From: Brevundimonas diminuta | Lineage (GTDB): Bacteria > Pseudomonadota > Alphaproteobacteria > Caulobacterales > Caulobacteraceae | NCBI RefSeq assembly: GCF_022654015.1 | Contig: NZ_CP073063.1 | Coordinates: forward strand, 1,240,001 to 1,304,000 | Direction: 5' to 3' | DNA: 64,000 nt | In this document: in pieces, positions 52,994 to 63,405 of the stretch | How the letters are laid out: every line of letters begins with the position of its first letter | How positions within the stretch are numbered: position 1 is the first letter of the stretch | Position numbers and translations under genes: made by a program | Notes under the pieces: generated by a model | Databases searched by the model: none | The model's input: the letters and a program-made list of their open reading frames with translations, nothing else | Told to the model about the DNA's origin: nothing

Positions 52994-53635
52994 TCAGCGC
53001 CCCTTCTTCCTCACCCACATGGCGGCGTCGGCCTCGGTCAGCCAGACCTCGGCGTCGGTATGGCCGTCCCAGGCGCGCACGCCGAACGAGCCGCCCAGTT
53101 CGGTCTTCTGGCCGTCCCAGACGAAGCCCTCGGTCTTAAGCGCCTCGGCCAGCTGACGCGCCTTGGCCCGGCCCTCTTCATATCCCGCGTGCAACATCAG
53201 CAGGGCGAACTCGTCCCCGCCCAGCCGACCCACCGCATCCGACTCGCGCAGATTGGCCAGGAGCAGCTCGGCCACCGCGACCAGGGCCGCATCGCCGGCG
53301 GCATGGCCCAGGTTGTCGTTGACGCTCTTGAACCCGTCCATGTCCAGATACAGCAGCACCGCCGGCACCCCGTGCCGCTGGCAATAGGCCATGGTCCGCT
53401 GCATCGCCGTGATGAAGCCGCGCCGGTTCAGGGCGGGCGTCAGCACATCGTGGTCGGCGGCGGCCTCGGCGGCCGCGGCGCGCGTCTTCCACGCTTCCAG
53501 CTCGACGCGCAGGCGCGCGATCTCGGCGGTCAGGTCGTGTTCAGCCACGTCGGTCACGGCGCAGGGATGGCTCCGAAGGCGCGACTCAGTCTGCGTCGCG
53601 CGGTCGAACGATGGTAGAGCGTGATCCGCCGACAT
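52994..53635 (-). CDS. GGDEF-domain diguanylate cyclase
   Basis: 213 residues. A short N-terminal coiled-coil region (about 30-60) precedes a GGDEF domain with the intact GGDEF signature in RLGGDEFALL (about 141-150). The magnesium-binding Asp in YLDMDGFKSVNDNLGH is also present. It should make cyclic di-GMP. I do not see an RxxD inhibitory site. No membrane segment or other sensor is fused. A GTG start about 27 codons later is possible. Confidence 0.88.
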   Translation of the reverse strand: MSADHALPSFDRATQTESRLRSHPCAVTDVAEHDLTAEIARLRVELEAWKTRAAAAEAAADHDVLTPALNRRGFITAMQRTMAYCQRHGVPAVLLYLDMDGFKSVNDNLGHAAGDAALVAVAELLLANLRESDAVGRLGGDEFALLMLHAGYEEGRAKARQLAEALKTEGFVWDGQKTELGGSFGVRAWDGHTDAEVWLTEADAAMWVRKKGR

Positions 53636-53740
53636 TGAAGGCCGACATTACGGGGCGACGCGGCTGAAATCACGGTGTTGCGGTTGCGGGCGTCACCCGC
53701 GTGCTGTAACCGGCGCCTTTCCGCGAGGGGCCTTGCAGAC

Positions 53741-54232
53741 ATGGCGACTTCCGAAACCCCGGTGGCGATCATCATGGGCAGCCGGTCCGACTGGCCGACC
53801 ATGAAGCTGGCCGCCGATCGCCTGGATCAACTGGGCGTCGCCTGGGACGCCAAGGTCGTCAGCGCCCACCGCACGCCGCAGCGCCTGGTCGATTTCGCCA
53901 CGGGCGCCAAGGCCGCCGGATACAAGGTCATCATCGCCGGAGCAGGGGGCGCCGCCCATCTGCCGGGCATGGCCGCCTCCATGACCGAACTGCCGGTGTT
54001 GGGCGTGCCGGTCCAGTCCAAGGCGCTGAAGGGCATGGATAGTCTGCTGTCGATCGTGCAGATGCCGGCGGGCGTTCCGGTCGCCACCCTAGCCATCGGC
54101 GAGGCGGGGGCCGCCAACGCCGGCATCCTGGCCGCCCAGATCCTGGCCCTGTCGGACGAAGAGTTGGCTGGACGCTTGGCCGCCTTCCGCGCCGCCCAGA
54201 CCGAATCCGTCGCAGAAACCGTCGAGGACTGA
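53741..54232 (+). CDS. purE: N5-carboxyaminoimidazole ribonucleotide mutase
   Basis: 163 residues, class I PurE. Family motifs: [33 protein letters not shown] and [13 protein letters not shown]. It moves the carboxyl group from N5 to C4 in purine synthesis. The ATG at 53741 is chosen, as the earlier in-frame start is not protein-like. It is directly followed by purK. Confidence 0.96.
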   Translation: MATSETPVAIIMGSRSDWPTMKLAADRLDQLGVAWDAKVVSAHRTPQRLVDFATGAKAAGYKVIIAGAGGAAHLPGMAASMTELPVLGVPVQSKALKGMDSLLSIVQMPAGVPVATLAIGEAGAANAGILAAQILALSDEELAGRLAAFRAAQTESVAETVED

Positions 54233-55315
<1,083 letters not shown>

Positions 55316-55495
55316 TCAGTCGACCTTAGTCGCGTCACACCGCACGAGATTGAGCAGGCCGTTGGGAATCGGTTTGCTCTCAACCCAGCAGACCTTCGGT
55401 TTCACTTGTGACGGCGGCTCTTGGTAAGAGAGTGCGCCCAAAAGCGCTGACCCGGCCAAAACGCCCACGCCACTCAAGACGATAGTCTTTTGCAT
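55316..55495 (-). CDS. Small exported or membrane-anchored protein with a Cys pair
   Basis: 59 residues: an N-terminal hydrophobic segment (about 5-23), then QEPPSQVKPKVCWVESKPIPNGLLNLVRCDATKVD with two cysteines that could form a disulfide. I do not recognise the family. A GGAGA site lies at a good distance before the ATG at 55495. Its 3' end touches purK, in convergent orientation. It is shorter than most predicted genes and could be missed. Confidence 0.6.
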   Translation of the reverse strand: MQKTIVLSGVGVLAGSALLGALSYQEPPSQVKPKVCWVESKPIPNGLLNLVRCDATKVD

Positions 55496-55563
55496 CCTAC
55501 ACTCTCCGTTAGAGCGAAGGGGTCGCATGGGTTGCGTTCTTCCGCAACCTAGACGCGTTCGCT

Positions 55564-56211
55564 TTACGCCCTCGCCCCAAACCGCATGCGGCTCAGCGCG
55601 TCGCTGACCTTTCGGAACGGCGCGTCGAAGTCCTTGCCCGCCTTCCACTTCTCGAAGGCCATGACGTTTTCGATCCGGCGGGCGACGAAAGCCTCGGCCG
55701 TTTCGCGGCCGTCGAACCAGCGCATGGTCAGGGCGGGAATCAGGATGCCCGACAGGATCGTCCGCTTCGAATAGTGATTCCAGTCGGTCGCCTCGTCCCC
55801 GGCCCAGCGCCACAGATGATCCGCGCTCTCCCAGGCCAGTTTCAGCCCCAGGTCGGCGTTGACGGGCAGGGCGAGGAAGGCGGCGCAGCGACGCGTGGCC
55901 TCCAGATCGGCGGCGCCCGCCTCCATCCGCTCGGACACGGCGCGGGCGATTCGCTCGCGAATCTTCAGCGATTTGGCGTCGATCTCACCCAGAGCCGCCA
56001 GCGCTCGCGCATCGTGGCGGCGCGACAGCAGGGCCGCCAGATCGCGCGCGCCGTTGGGCAGCAGCAGTTCCTCGTCCCCCTGCGACAGGCCGCACGCCTC
56101 ACAGGCTTCGCGCAACAGACGCGCGTTCCAGCCCAGGGCGGGCGCGCGGGCGATGGCGGCGTCCAGCACGGTCTGTTCGGTCCGGTCGGCCCAGTCTGTC
56201 GTCTCGGTCAT
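55564..56211 (-). CDS. COQ9 family protein (ubiquinone biosynthesis)
   Basis: 215 residues. It has the COQ9 shape: a TetR-like helical N-terminus (EQTVLDAAIARAPALGWNARLLREACEACGLS) and a C-terminal helical domain with the stretch LAWESADHLWRWAGDEATDWNHYSKRTIL, which binds lipids. Mitochondrial COQ9 helps the hydroxylase COQ7; bacterial members are presumed to assist ubiquinone synthesis. An in-frame ATG at 56223 is an alternative start. Confidence 0.9.
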   Translation of the reverse strand: MTETTDWADRTEQTVLDAAIARAPALGWNARLLREACEACGLSQGDEELLLPNGARDLAALLSRRHDARALAALGEIDAKSLKIRERIARAVSERMEAGAADLEATRRCAAFLALPVNADLGLKLAWESADHLWRWAGDEATDWNHYSKRTILSGILIPALTMRWFDGRETAEAFVARRIENVMAFEKWKAGKDFDAPFRKVSDALSRMRFGARA

Positions 56212-56399
56212 AAGGGCGATCATACGCCGGTCGTCATGGCGTTTCGAGCCTTGAAGAATGGTCGCGACGATCTGGACAGAAGGGGGCGGCTCGTGTATCA
56301 GCGCGCCTTCATCCGAGAGCCCGGCTGTCGGAAGACGATTTTATTTTGTTCGCCCGTCTCCCTCACAGGACGCGGCGGGCGGCCAAAGGAGAGTTTAAC

Positions 56400-56642
56400 C
56401 TGGTTCAGATTTTCGTTCGCGACAACAACGTCGACCAAGCGCTGAAAGCCCTGAAGAAGAAGATGCAGCGCGAGGGCAGCTTCCGTGAAATGAAGCGCCA
56501 CGTGCACTTCGAGAAGCCCTCGGAAAAGCGCGCCCGTCAGAAGGCTGAAGCCATCCGTCGCGCCCGCAAGCTGGCGCGCAAGCGCATGCAGCGCGAGGGC
56601 CTGCTGCCCGCGCCGAAGCCGCGCGTCCCCGGCGGTCGTTAA
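56400..56642 (+). CDS. rpsU: 30S ribosomal protein S21, apparently starting at CTG
   Basis: 80 residues, beginning (after the initiator) [25 protein letters not shown], then [25 protein letters not shown], with a basic tail. Alphaproteobacterial S21 normally starts [10 protein letters not shown]. Here the codon before GTT-CAG is CTG at 56400, preceded by a strong AAAGGAGA ribosome site at 56385-56392. No ATG, GTG or TTG lies at that place; the only upstream in-frame starts (for example TTG at 56346) would add an unlikely extension. A terminator follows. Confidence 0.9.
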   Translation: MVQIFVRDNNVDQALKALKKKMQREGSFREMKRHVHFEKPSEKRARQKAEAIRRARKLARKRMQREGLLPAPKPRVPGGR

Positions 56643-56668
56643 GACCCCGGCGAAAGCCGAAAGATTTA

Positions 56669-56700
56669 AGGCCGCCTCCTTCGGGAAGCGGCCTTTTTCT
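56669..56700 (+). terminator. Terminator after rpsU
   Basis: An 8-bp stem AAGGCCGC/GCGGCCTT is followed by TTTCTTT, 27 bases past the rpsU stop. Confidence 0.85.
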
Positions 56701-56809
56701 TTGCTTTTCGTTTCTGCGGAGCGTGGGGCAGGGCTCTTCAAGTTTTGACGGAAGAAGCGCCGCGCCACCTCCCCATCGCGACGCGACGGGGAGGAGACAA
56801 CCGTGCCGC

Positions 56810-58168
56810 CTACGCCCGCCCGGTGATGGCCCGGCCAAAGCTCTTCCAGCTCAGCTTCACGTCTGACAGGGCGCCGGCGCGGAAGGCCCGCCCGGCGATC
56901 CACACCATGAAGGCGGCGGTCGCGAACATGCCGATCAGCGTCAGAATCACCTCCACCAGCGGCGGATCGCTGGGCGCGCGCGCGCTCATCAGGAACGGGG
57001 TGAAGAAGGGAATCCAGGACAACACCTTCACCACCGGCGCATCCGGGCTCGTCAGGGCCATCTGCATCACCAGAATCGGCACGACCAGGATCATCATGAT
57101 CGGCCCCATCAAGGTCTGGGCGTCGCGCGGCGTCTCGCAGAAAGCGCCGATGGCGGCGAACAGCACCGCATACATCAGGTAGCCGCCGACCATATAGGCG
57201 ATGAAATAGAAGATCAGGCCGTCGTGCAGCAGCACCTGTCCGACCGTTGCCGCCGTCTCGGGCGAGGCCGAGATCAGGGTGAAGGCCCCGATCCCGCCCC
57301 AGACGCCCATGACCGTCAGGGTCAGCAGCGCCACGCCCAGCACCTTGCCCGTCAGGATTTCGGTCGCCGAGGCCGAGGACAGCAGCACCTCCAGGATCTT
57401 GTTCGACTTCTCCTCCATCACGCTGTTCAGCAGGATCGAGGCCCCTGTGATAACCAGCGACCACAAGAGGAAGCCGACGCCCAGGCCGATGAAGGACGGG
57501 ATCCGGTCACGCATCGACACCTCGCCCCCGCTGGCCGCGCTGGGCGAGAAGGACTTCACCTCAGGCCGGAAGGTCTGAACCTCCTGCGCCACGGCGGGGG
57601 CGACCCCGGCGGCGGTCAGAAGTTCGGTGCGCCGGGCATCGCGCAGGGCGTTGCGGACGAAGCCTGAGACGTCGTTGTCGGTGGCGCGCGCGGTCCAGAC
57701 CTGGGCGGCGGGCTTCCCATCCGTGCGGCTCAAGAACACCACGGCGTCGAGGCGCCTGGCCTTGGAGGTCTGTTTGTCCAGCGCCTTGCGGATCGCCTCG
57801 TCACGCGCCGGGCCGACGGCGTCGGCGATGGCGGGCGGTGCGTCGACCAGACGGATCTTGGGGCCGGTGATGGAGGCGACGGCGCGCCCGGCGCCCGCCT
57901 GTCCCTTTTCGGCGGCTTCGCGCAGGCGCTCGTTCTGACGATCCACATCGGCTTGCAGAGAGGCGCGCACGGCGGCGGCCAGCCCCGTCGCATTGGGGCC
58001 TTCCTCGATCACCGCCACCGACTTGATCGGCTCGGAGGCCTTGATCAGCGCCGGAATGCCGCCGCCCAGCACGGCGAACAGCGGAAAGGCAAGAAGCGAC
58101 AGCCAGAAGCCGACGGTCTTGGCGTAGGCGACATATTCGCGTCGCGCGATCAGCAGGGTGCGGTTCAT
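56810..58168 (-). CDS. ABC-2 type permease, NatB-like
   Basis: 452 residues. It begins MNRTLLIARREYVAYAKTVGFWLSLLAFPLFAVLGGG, with one N-terminal helix (about 18-40), a large soluble segment (45-210), then five to six helices and the motif MEEKSNKILEVLLSSAS. This matches the NatB/ABC-2 permease family (Na+ export and related). Its ATG overlaps the ATPase stop by ATGA. No regulator is adjacent, so substrate and trigger are unknown. Confidence 0.86.
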   Translation of the reverse strand: MNRTLLIARREYVAYAKTVGFWLSLLAFPLFAVLGGGIPALIKASEPIKSVAVIEEGPNATGLAAAVRASLQADVDRQNERLREAAEKGQAGAGRAVASITGPKIRLVDAPPAIADAVGPARDEAIRKALDKQTSKARRLDAVVFLSRTDGKPAAQVWTARATDNDVSGFVRNALRDARRTELLTAAGVAPAVAQEVQTFRPEVKSFSPSAASGGEVSMRDRIPSFIGLGVGFLLWSLVITGASILLNSVMEEKSNKILEVLLSSASATEILTGKVLGVALLTLTVMGVWGGIGAFTLISASPETAATVGQVLLHDGLIFYFIAYMVGGYLMYAVLFAAIGAFCETPRDAQTLMGPIMMILVVPILVMQMALTSPDAPVVKVLSWIPFFTPFLMSARAPSDPPLVEVILTLIGMFATAAFMVWIAGRAFRAGALSDVKLSWKSFGRAITGRA

Positions 58169-59112
58169 CGGGCAGCCTCCACGGATGCGACGGGTTGGTC
58201 GGGATGGTCGCCGGTCAGGCCGATGAAGGCGTCGTGCAGCGTCGGCTCCTTCAGCGCGAAGCCGCGCACGTCCAGCCCGTTCAGGAAGGCCGTCTTCAAC
58301 GTGTCCTGACCCCCGGCGCCGGGCGCCAGGGCGATCTTCAGCCGACGCACGCCATCGACGTTGGACAGGGTCTCGACGCCCGCGACGCCGGGCAGGGCGG
58401 CGGCGTCGTCTGCGCTGATCGCGCCGTCCAGATACAGGAAGCGCGGCGAGGTGGCCTTGGCCTGATCCACCGTCCCTTCGAATGCCTTCTTGCCGCGGGC
58501 CAGCAACACGACCTTGTCGCACAGCCGCTCGGCATGCTGCATCACGTGGGTGGAGAACAGCACCGTGGCGCCGTTCGCGGCCAGCCCGCGAATCATCGCC
58601 TCCAAGCCCTGCTGGTTCATCGGGTCCAGACCGGAGAAGGGTTCGTCCAGGATGACGAACTCCGGCTGATGCACGACCGAGGCGATCAGCTGCACCTTCT
58701 GCGCCATCCCCTTGGACAGCTCCTTCATCTTCTTTTTCTGCGCCTCGCCCAGCCCCTGCTGCTCCAGCAGGGTCTTGGCGCGCTTGCGGCCCTCGGCGAC
58801 CGGCAGGCCTTTCAGCGCGCCAAAGAAGGCGATGGCCTCGACCGGCGTCATCTTCTTGTAGAGGCCGCGCTCCTCGGGCAGGAAACCGATCCGGTCGCGC
58901 ACCTTGCGCCCGTCGTCGGCGCCCAGGATCTCGATCCGCCCCGACGTCGCCGGCTGCAACCCCAGGATCATCCGTAGGGTCGAGGTCTTGCCCGCCCCGT
59001 TCGGTCCCAGAAAGCCGCAGATCGCCCCCTTCTCGACCTGAAAACTCAGATCGCGCACGGCGTGGAAATCGCCGTATCGCTTGTTCACCCTATCCAGCGT
59101 CAACGCCGCCAT
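58165..59112 (-). CDS. ABC transporter ATPase, NatA-like
   Basis: 315 residues. Walker A GPNGAGKTS is near 37-45, the signature is LSKGMAQKVQLIASVVHQPEF, and Walker B is FVILDEPFSGLDP. The C-terminal part carries the DUF4162-like domain common in NatA-type ATPases. The ATG at 59112 follows a GGGAGG site; a TTG four codons upstream is less likely. Confidence 0.9.
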   Translation of the reverse strand: MAALTLDRVNKRYGDFHAVRDLSFQVEKGAICGFLGPNGAGKTSTLRMILGLQPATSGRIEILGADDGRKVRDRIGFLPEERGLYKKMTPVEAIAFFGALKGLPVAEGRKRAKTLLEQQGLGEAQKKKMKELSKGMAQKVQLIASVVHQPEFVILDEPFSGLDPMNQQGLEAMIRGLAANGATVLFSTHVMQHAERLCDKVVLLARGKKAFEGTVDQAKATSPRFLYLDGAISADDAAALPGVAGVETLSNVDGVRRLKIALAPGAGGQDTLKTAFLNGLDVRGFALKEPTLHDAFIGLTGDHPDQPVASVEAAR

Positions 59113-59186
59113 GTCGCCTCCCAAATCCCTGTCGTCAGACTAGAATCCGACGACAGGGGACGCCAGCGACTTCGGCGCGGGGGCGC

Positions 59187-61073
59187 CTATTTCACCACAG
59201 GCAGGTCGATGTAGGAGGCGTCGTCGCCCGCGTGATGGACGGCGTTGTCGGCGACCACGCCCTGGCTCTCGGTCTCGTTCGCCCCGCCCGTGTTCAGGTT
59301 GCGCACGAACTTGGGGAAGTTGGAGCTGGTGACTTCGACCCGGATGCGGTGACCGGGCTGGAAGGTGTTGCTGATGGTCAGCGGCGTGGGCTGCACGGTC
59401 GCCACTTGTCCCGGCGTCAGGGGCGCGGGGCGGTCATAGCCGTTGCGATAGCGCGCCCGCATGATGGTGTCGCCCAGGATATAGGCCGTGCCGTCCGGCG
59501 CCACATCCACCAGCTTGACCGCGAAATCGGTGTCGGGGGCAGAGGACGACACCTTCAGCACCGCATCAATGAAGCCGGTGACCTGCATCGGCTCGGTCAG
59601 CGCCTCCGACGTATAGACCAGCACGTCGTTGCGCGCCTCGATCGGCCGCTGATCGAAGGCCCCGGCCGTGACCAGCCCGCCGTTGCAGCAATCGCCGCCG
59701 CCGATGGTCTGGACCGGGTTCATCGGATCATAGCGATAGCGGTCTGCCGGCTCGCCGGCGGGCGGCGCCTGAAGGCTCAGCAGGCCATCGCCGTTCAGGC
59801 TGTTGGCCCCGCCGCCCGAGCGCAGATACATCCGCACCGTCTTGACCCCGGCCGGCGGCCACTGCGCGGCCGTGCGCCAGGCGTTTTCGCCCATGTTGAA
59901 ATACTGCACGTGCGGCGTGCTCTCGGGGAAGGCGCGGCGCTCGCCCTTCAGCCAGCGGTCGAACCAGGCGTGCACCAGGGCGTCGCTGTCGAAAGTGGCG
60001 TCGCCCAGCGGCCGGTCGCCCGACTTGTAGTTCGGCCCCAGGCCGCCGAAGGCGCAGTGGTTGTTGGGGCCGACCACGACGTACTGGTGCTCGGCCGCCT
60101 CGCGATCCTGGGTCGTGGACCGGGCGTGGTTGAACAGCTCCATGTTCGGCCCGATCGAGACGTCATACCAGCTGTTGAACCACAGGGACGGCACGCCCCA
60201 GCCCATGTCGTCGTGATACAGGCCGCCCTGACGCCAGTCCGGATCGGACGGGGTGCGCGCGATCAGTTCCTCGAACGTGCCGGCCGGCTCGCCCAGGTCC
60301 TTCAGCATCTCGTTGACCGGCAGATGCCGGATCTGGCTGGGCCAGTTCACATCCGGCTTCTTGGCGTCCAGGTCGTTGTAGCGAACGATGCGGGCGCGGG
60401 TTTCCTGGTCGAGATCCATCGGGATCTGGGCACGCTGCGGGTTATCCACGCCGTACAGCCACACGAAGAACAGGTTGCGCGGCACGCCCCCGGTGTACCA
60501 GTTGCCCTGTTCCTGGAACCGTCCAACCTTGCCGATGCCTGCGCCCGAGGCCTGGGGCACCATGGCGGCGTGGGCGGGGTGGTTCTGTGCCGCCAGGGCC
60601 AGCTGCCATTCGGCGGACGACGAACAGCCCAGGGTGCCGACCTTGCCGTTCGACCAGGGCTGGGCCGCAATCCACGTCAGGGCGTCATAGCCGTCGGTCT
60701 GGGGATAGCCCAGGATCTGATAGTCGCCGCCCGAGAAATACCGTCCCCGCTCGTTCTGGATGACGAAGGCATAGCCCTTGCTGACCCAGCTCAGGGCCGA
60801 GCGTGTGGTGCGGGCGTTGTAGGCCAACTCGTTATAGGGCGTGCGCACGAACACGGTCGGCAAGGGGCCGGACGCGTTCTTGGGGCGATAGACATTGGTG
60901 GCCAGTCCCACGCCGTCGCGCATCGGCACCATGACCGCCATCTGCACATCCGCCAGGCGCGACAGCTCGGTCTGTGCGGCGGTTTCGCTGTAGCGCCCGT
61001 AGTCCTGCGCCGAGGCGGCGATGGGCGTGGCGGCCAACAGCCCCGCGACGACGGCGGCGACGATCTTGTTCAT
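59187..61073 (-). CDS. Exported CocE/NonD family hydrolase
   Basis: 628 residues. The signal peptide is MNKIVAAVVAGLLAATPIAASA. An alpha/beta-hydrolase domain (about 40-380) has the nucleophile region GTLGCSSSAEWQ, and a C-terminal jelly-roll domain of the X-Pro dipeptidyl peptidase type follows (about 400-620). Relatives hydrolyse esters such as cocaine or act as Xaa-Pro peptidases; the natural substrate is unknown. Three ATGs lie close together. The ATG at 61073 is best placed, seven bases after GGGAGG. Confidence 0.88.
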   Translation of the reverse strand: MNKIVAAVVAGLLAATPIAASAQDYGRYSETAAQTELSRLADVQMAVMVPMRDGVGLATNVYRPKNASGPLPTVFVRTPYNELAYNARTTRSALSWVSKGYAFVIQNERGRYFSGGDYQILGYPQTDGYDALTWIAAQPWSNGKVGTLGCSSSAEWQLALAAQNHPAHAAMVPQASGAGIGKVGRFQEQGNWYTGGVPRNLFFVWLYGVDNPQRAQIPMDLDQETRARIVRYNDLDAKKPDVNWPSQIRHLPVNEMLKDLGEPAGTFEELIARTPSDPDWRQGGLYHDDMGWGVPSLWFNSWYDVSIGPNMELFNHARSTTQDREAAEHQYVVVGPNNHCAFGGLGPNYKSGDRPLGDATFDSDALVHAWFDRWLKGERRAFPESTPHVQYFNMGENAWRTAAQWPPAGVKTVRMYLRSGGGANSLNGDGLLSLQAPPAGEPADRYRYDPMNPVQTIGGGDCCNGGLVTAGAFDQRPIEARNDVLVYTSEALTEPMQVTGFIDAVLKVSSSAPDTDFAVKLVDVAPDGTAYILGDTIMRARYRNGYDRPAPLTPGQVATVQPTPLTISNTFQPGHRIRVEVTSSNFPKFVRNLNTGGANETESQGVVADNAVHHAGDDASYIDLPVVK

Positions 61074-61140
61074 ATTCATCCCTCCCAGAACGAGAGGGGA
61101 CACTAGGATGTTTGCGACGTCCGTCGCAACGCAAGGGGCG

Positions 61141-61782
61141 TCAGCCCTTGGCCTTGACCGTCACTTCGAAATGCCGATCGACCACCTTGATCGGATTGAC
61201 CTGGGCGCCGCCGCGACGGACCTCGAAATGCAGGTGCGGGCCGGTGGAATAGCCCGTGGAGCCGACCAGGCCGATGCGCTGACCGGGCGCGACCGCATCG
61301 CCGTTCGCCACATCGATCCGGCTGAGGTGGCCATAAAGGGTGCTCATGCCGTTGGGGTGGCGCACCTCGATGAAGTTGCCATAGCCCTCGGGGTCGTACC
61401 CCGTGCGAATGACTTCGCCCTCGGCGGCGGTGAAAACAGTCGTGCCCTTCGGCGCGGCGATATCCACGCCCTTGTGCGCGCGCGCCTTGGCTTCGATGGC
61501 CAGTTTGCGAAGGCCGAACGGCGAGTTGATCGCATAGCCCCGCACCGGGGCGGTGAAGGCGATCTGGCGCGTGATCGGACCTGCCTTCTCGACCTCGGCC
61601 TTCAGGGGCGGCGACACCGGCGCGGCGATCTGGGTCGGCGGCGACAAGGCGGCCTCACGCGCGGCGTTTGGCGCGGCGGCGGCGGCGAAAACGGCCACGG
61701 CGGCGAAGGCGGCCGTCTGGCCGGAGTGGATCAACAGGGTCTTGCACCGCGCCATCGGCGCGTTGGATAGCAGGCGTCGCAT
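61141..61782 (-). CDS. M23 family metallopeptidase (LytM-type)
   Basis: 213 residues. After an N-terminal hydrophobic stretch and a short linker, the LytM domain contains the zinc ligands HKGVD (His and Asp) and HLHFE (His). It cleaves peptide bridges in peptidoglycan or acts as an activator if degenerate; here the ligands look intact. It follows the CocE gene on the same strand with no close spacing. Confidence 0.88.
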   Translation of the reverse strand: MRRLLSNAPMARCKTLLIHSGQTAAFAAVAVFAAAAAPNAAREAALSPPTQIAAPVSPPLKAEVEKAGPITRQIAFTAPVRGYAINSPFGLRKLAIEAKARAHKGVDIAAPKGTTVFTAAEGEVIRTGYDPEGYGNFIEVRHPNGMSTLYGHLSRIDVANGDAVAPGQRIGLVGSTGYSTGPHLHFEVRRGGAQVNPIKVVDRHFEVTVKAKG

Positions 61783-61950
61783 TCGGCGGCCTCTCCAGCG
61801 TCTCTACGCTCTGGAATGAAGGAAGCGGCGCCCCGACAGCGCACGGCGTTCCGTGGGAGGGCGGCTTATGCCAGCTGGCTTTGGCGACTTTGGGGCTAGG
61901 ACAGGGCGGCGGATGGTCGCACGGCGGAACCGGCCGCCCGCCCGGCCAGA

Positions 61951-62175
61951 TCAGGCGATGATGTCGGGTAGGATACGGTCTTCCAGCTTCACGATTTCGT
62001 CCTTCAGCGCCAGCTTCTTGCGCTTCAGCCGGGCGATCATCAGCTGATCGGGAATGGCGGCCTGACCCAGGGCCTCGATCGAGGCGTCCAGGTCGGCGTG
62101 TTCCTGACGCAGATGGTTCACCCGCGCCTGAAGCTCGGCCATTTCCTCGGTGATCGCAGGCGTGTCGTCGTTCAT
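61951..62175 (-). CDS. YdcH-type (DUF465) small coiled-coil protein
   Basis: 74 residues, almost all helical, with the DUF465 motif DQLMIARLKRKKLALKDEIVKLEDRI near the C-terminus. The function is unknown. A second small protein of this type is encoded at 63406-63579. Confidence 0.85.
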   Translation of the reverse strand: MNDDTPAITEEMAELQARVNHLRQEHADLDASIEALGQAAIPDQLMIARLKRKKLALKDEIVKLEDRILPDIIA

Positions 62176-62225
62176 CGTGTCATCTCCACGCCGCTCGTCT
62201 CAGGCCGCTTATAGCCACGCTGATC

Positions 62226-62690
62226 TCAGGCCGGAAGGGCGTCTGCGAGCCGGATCAGGGCCGGGCGCGGTGTCACGTCCGCCCACATCCGGGCGGTGGC
62301 CGCCAGGCCGTCGATGATCGGGCGGGCCGGCCCGCCGGGTTCGGGCGCCAGCGCCTCCAGCGCGTCCAGCAAATGCCGCTCCGCCTCCAGCTCCAGCGCC
62401 TTGATGCGGTTGCGCACGCTTTCGCGCGAGCCGTCGTCGATGTCGGGCACCGGCGCCTTCAGTATCCGCCGCACCGAACGCAGCGGGGCGACCACGACGC
62501 TGTCCCAGGCCCGGGCGGTGTCGCAAGCCGCCTCAATCGTCTCTTCGTCGGGCTTTCGGCCCGTCGCCGCGCCCCAGGCGGACCACAGCAGCAAGGGCAC
62601 GTTCTGGTCGTGGCTGTCCTGCAGCGCCAGACACGCCTCTCCAACGCCCGGCGCTCCATAGGCGGCGACCGCCCAGTCCCACAGCCTCAT
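62226..62690 (-). CDS. TIGR02444 family protein
   Basis: 154 residues. It begins MRLWDWAVAAYGAPGVGEACLALQDSHDQNVPLLLWSAW, the usual TIGR02444 opening. The function is unknown. The ATG at 62690 overlaps the ubiX stop (ATGA), so it is translated with ubiX. It has a central helical domain and a Pro/Gly-containing tail. The longer reading to 62726 lies inside ubiX and is not used. Confidence 0.82.
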   Translation of the reverse strand: MRLWDWAVAAYGAPGVGEACLALQDSHDQNVPLLLWSAWGAATGRKPDEETIEAACDTARAWDSVVVAPLRSVRRILKAPVPDIDDGSRESVRNRIKALELEAERHLLDALEALAPEPGGPARPIIDGLAATARMWADVTPRPALIRLADALPA

Positions 62691-63289
62691 GACTTCAGGC
62701 CTTCCCAGCGCCGCACCGCGCCCCAATCCAGGCCGAACAGGTCCAGCGTCCGCCCTACCGACTGATCGACCATCTCCATGATCGAGTTCGGCCGAGCGTA
62801 AAGCGCGGGCAGGGGTGGGGCGATGGTCGCGCCCATTTCGGCTAAGGCCGTCATGGTGCGCAGGTGGCCCAGGTGGAACGGCGTTTCGCGCACCATCAGC
62901 ACCAGCGGTCGCCGCTCCTTCAACGTCACGTCCGCCGCGCGTGTCAGCAGGGTCGAGGTCACGCCCGTCGCGATCTCGCTCATCGTCTTGATCGAGCAGG
63001 GCGCCACGATCATGCCCAGGGTGCGGAACGAGCCGGAGGCGATCGTCGCTCCCACGTCGCCCAGCTTGTGGACCACCGACGCCTTGGCCGTCAGTGCGTC
63101 GGGCGACAGATCGGTCTCCTGCGACAATGTGAGCAGGGCGGCCTTGGTCACGACCAGATGGCTTTCGACGCCCAGATCGTTCAGCGCATCCAGCACCCGG
63201 GCGCCATAGACGGCGCCGGAAGCCCCTGAAATTCCGACCACCAGTCTGTGGGGCGGGTTCCGTATGGCTCCGTTCACATCATCGTCCAT
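62687..63289 (-). CDS. ubiX: Flavin prenyltransferase UbiX
   Basis: 200 residues. It adds a prenyl group to FMN and so makes the UbiD cofactor. Motifs: VVGISGASGAVYGARVLDAL (FMN-binding), VAPCSIKTMSEIATGV, RRPLVLMVRETPFHLGHLRTM and PALYARPNSIMEMVD. Its partner UbiD is encoded at 4793-6322. Confidence 0.94.
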   Translation of the reverse strand: MDDDVNGAIRNPPHRLVVGISGASGAVYGARVLDALNDLGVESHLVVTKAALLTLSQETDLSPDALTAKASVVHKLGDVGATIASGSFRTLGMIVAPCSIKTMSEIATGVTSTLLTRAADVTLKERRPLVLMVRETPFHLGHLRTMTALAEMGATIAPPLPALYARPNSIMEMVDQSVGRTLDLFGLDWGAVRRWEGLKS

Positions 63290-63405
63290 TTTGGGGGTCA
63301 GCCTCCTTCGGGTCCGGGGCGACGGGCTGTCACTGGAAAGTGATTACACAGCGCGCCAAACCGGGCGCTCACTCTACTGGTCCCTAACCAAAGGAGGCGC
63401 AAGCC

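Noticed and set aside
52960..53005. Hairpins CTGCCGC/GCGGCAG and AAGGGGC/GCCCCTT at the autotransporter stop
   Set aside because: They overlap coding ends of both genes and have no T run; too weak to call a terminator.
59232..61106. 624-residue plus-strand frame opposite the CocE hydrolase
   Set aside because: Mirror of a well-supported gene; composition is that of antisense DNA.
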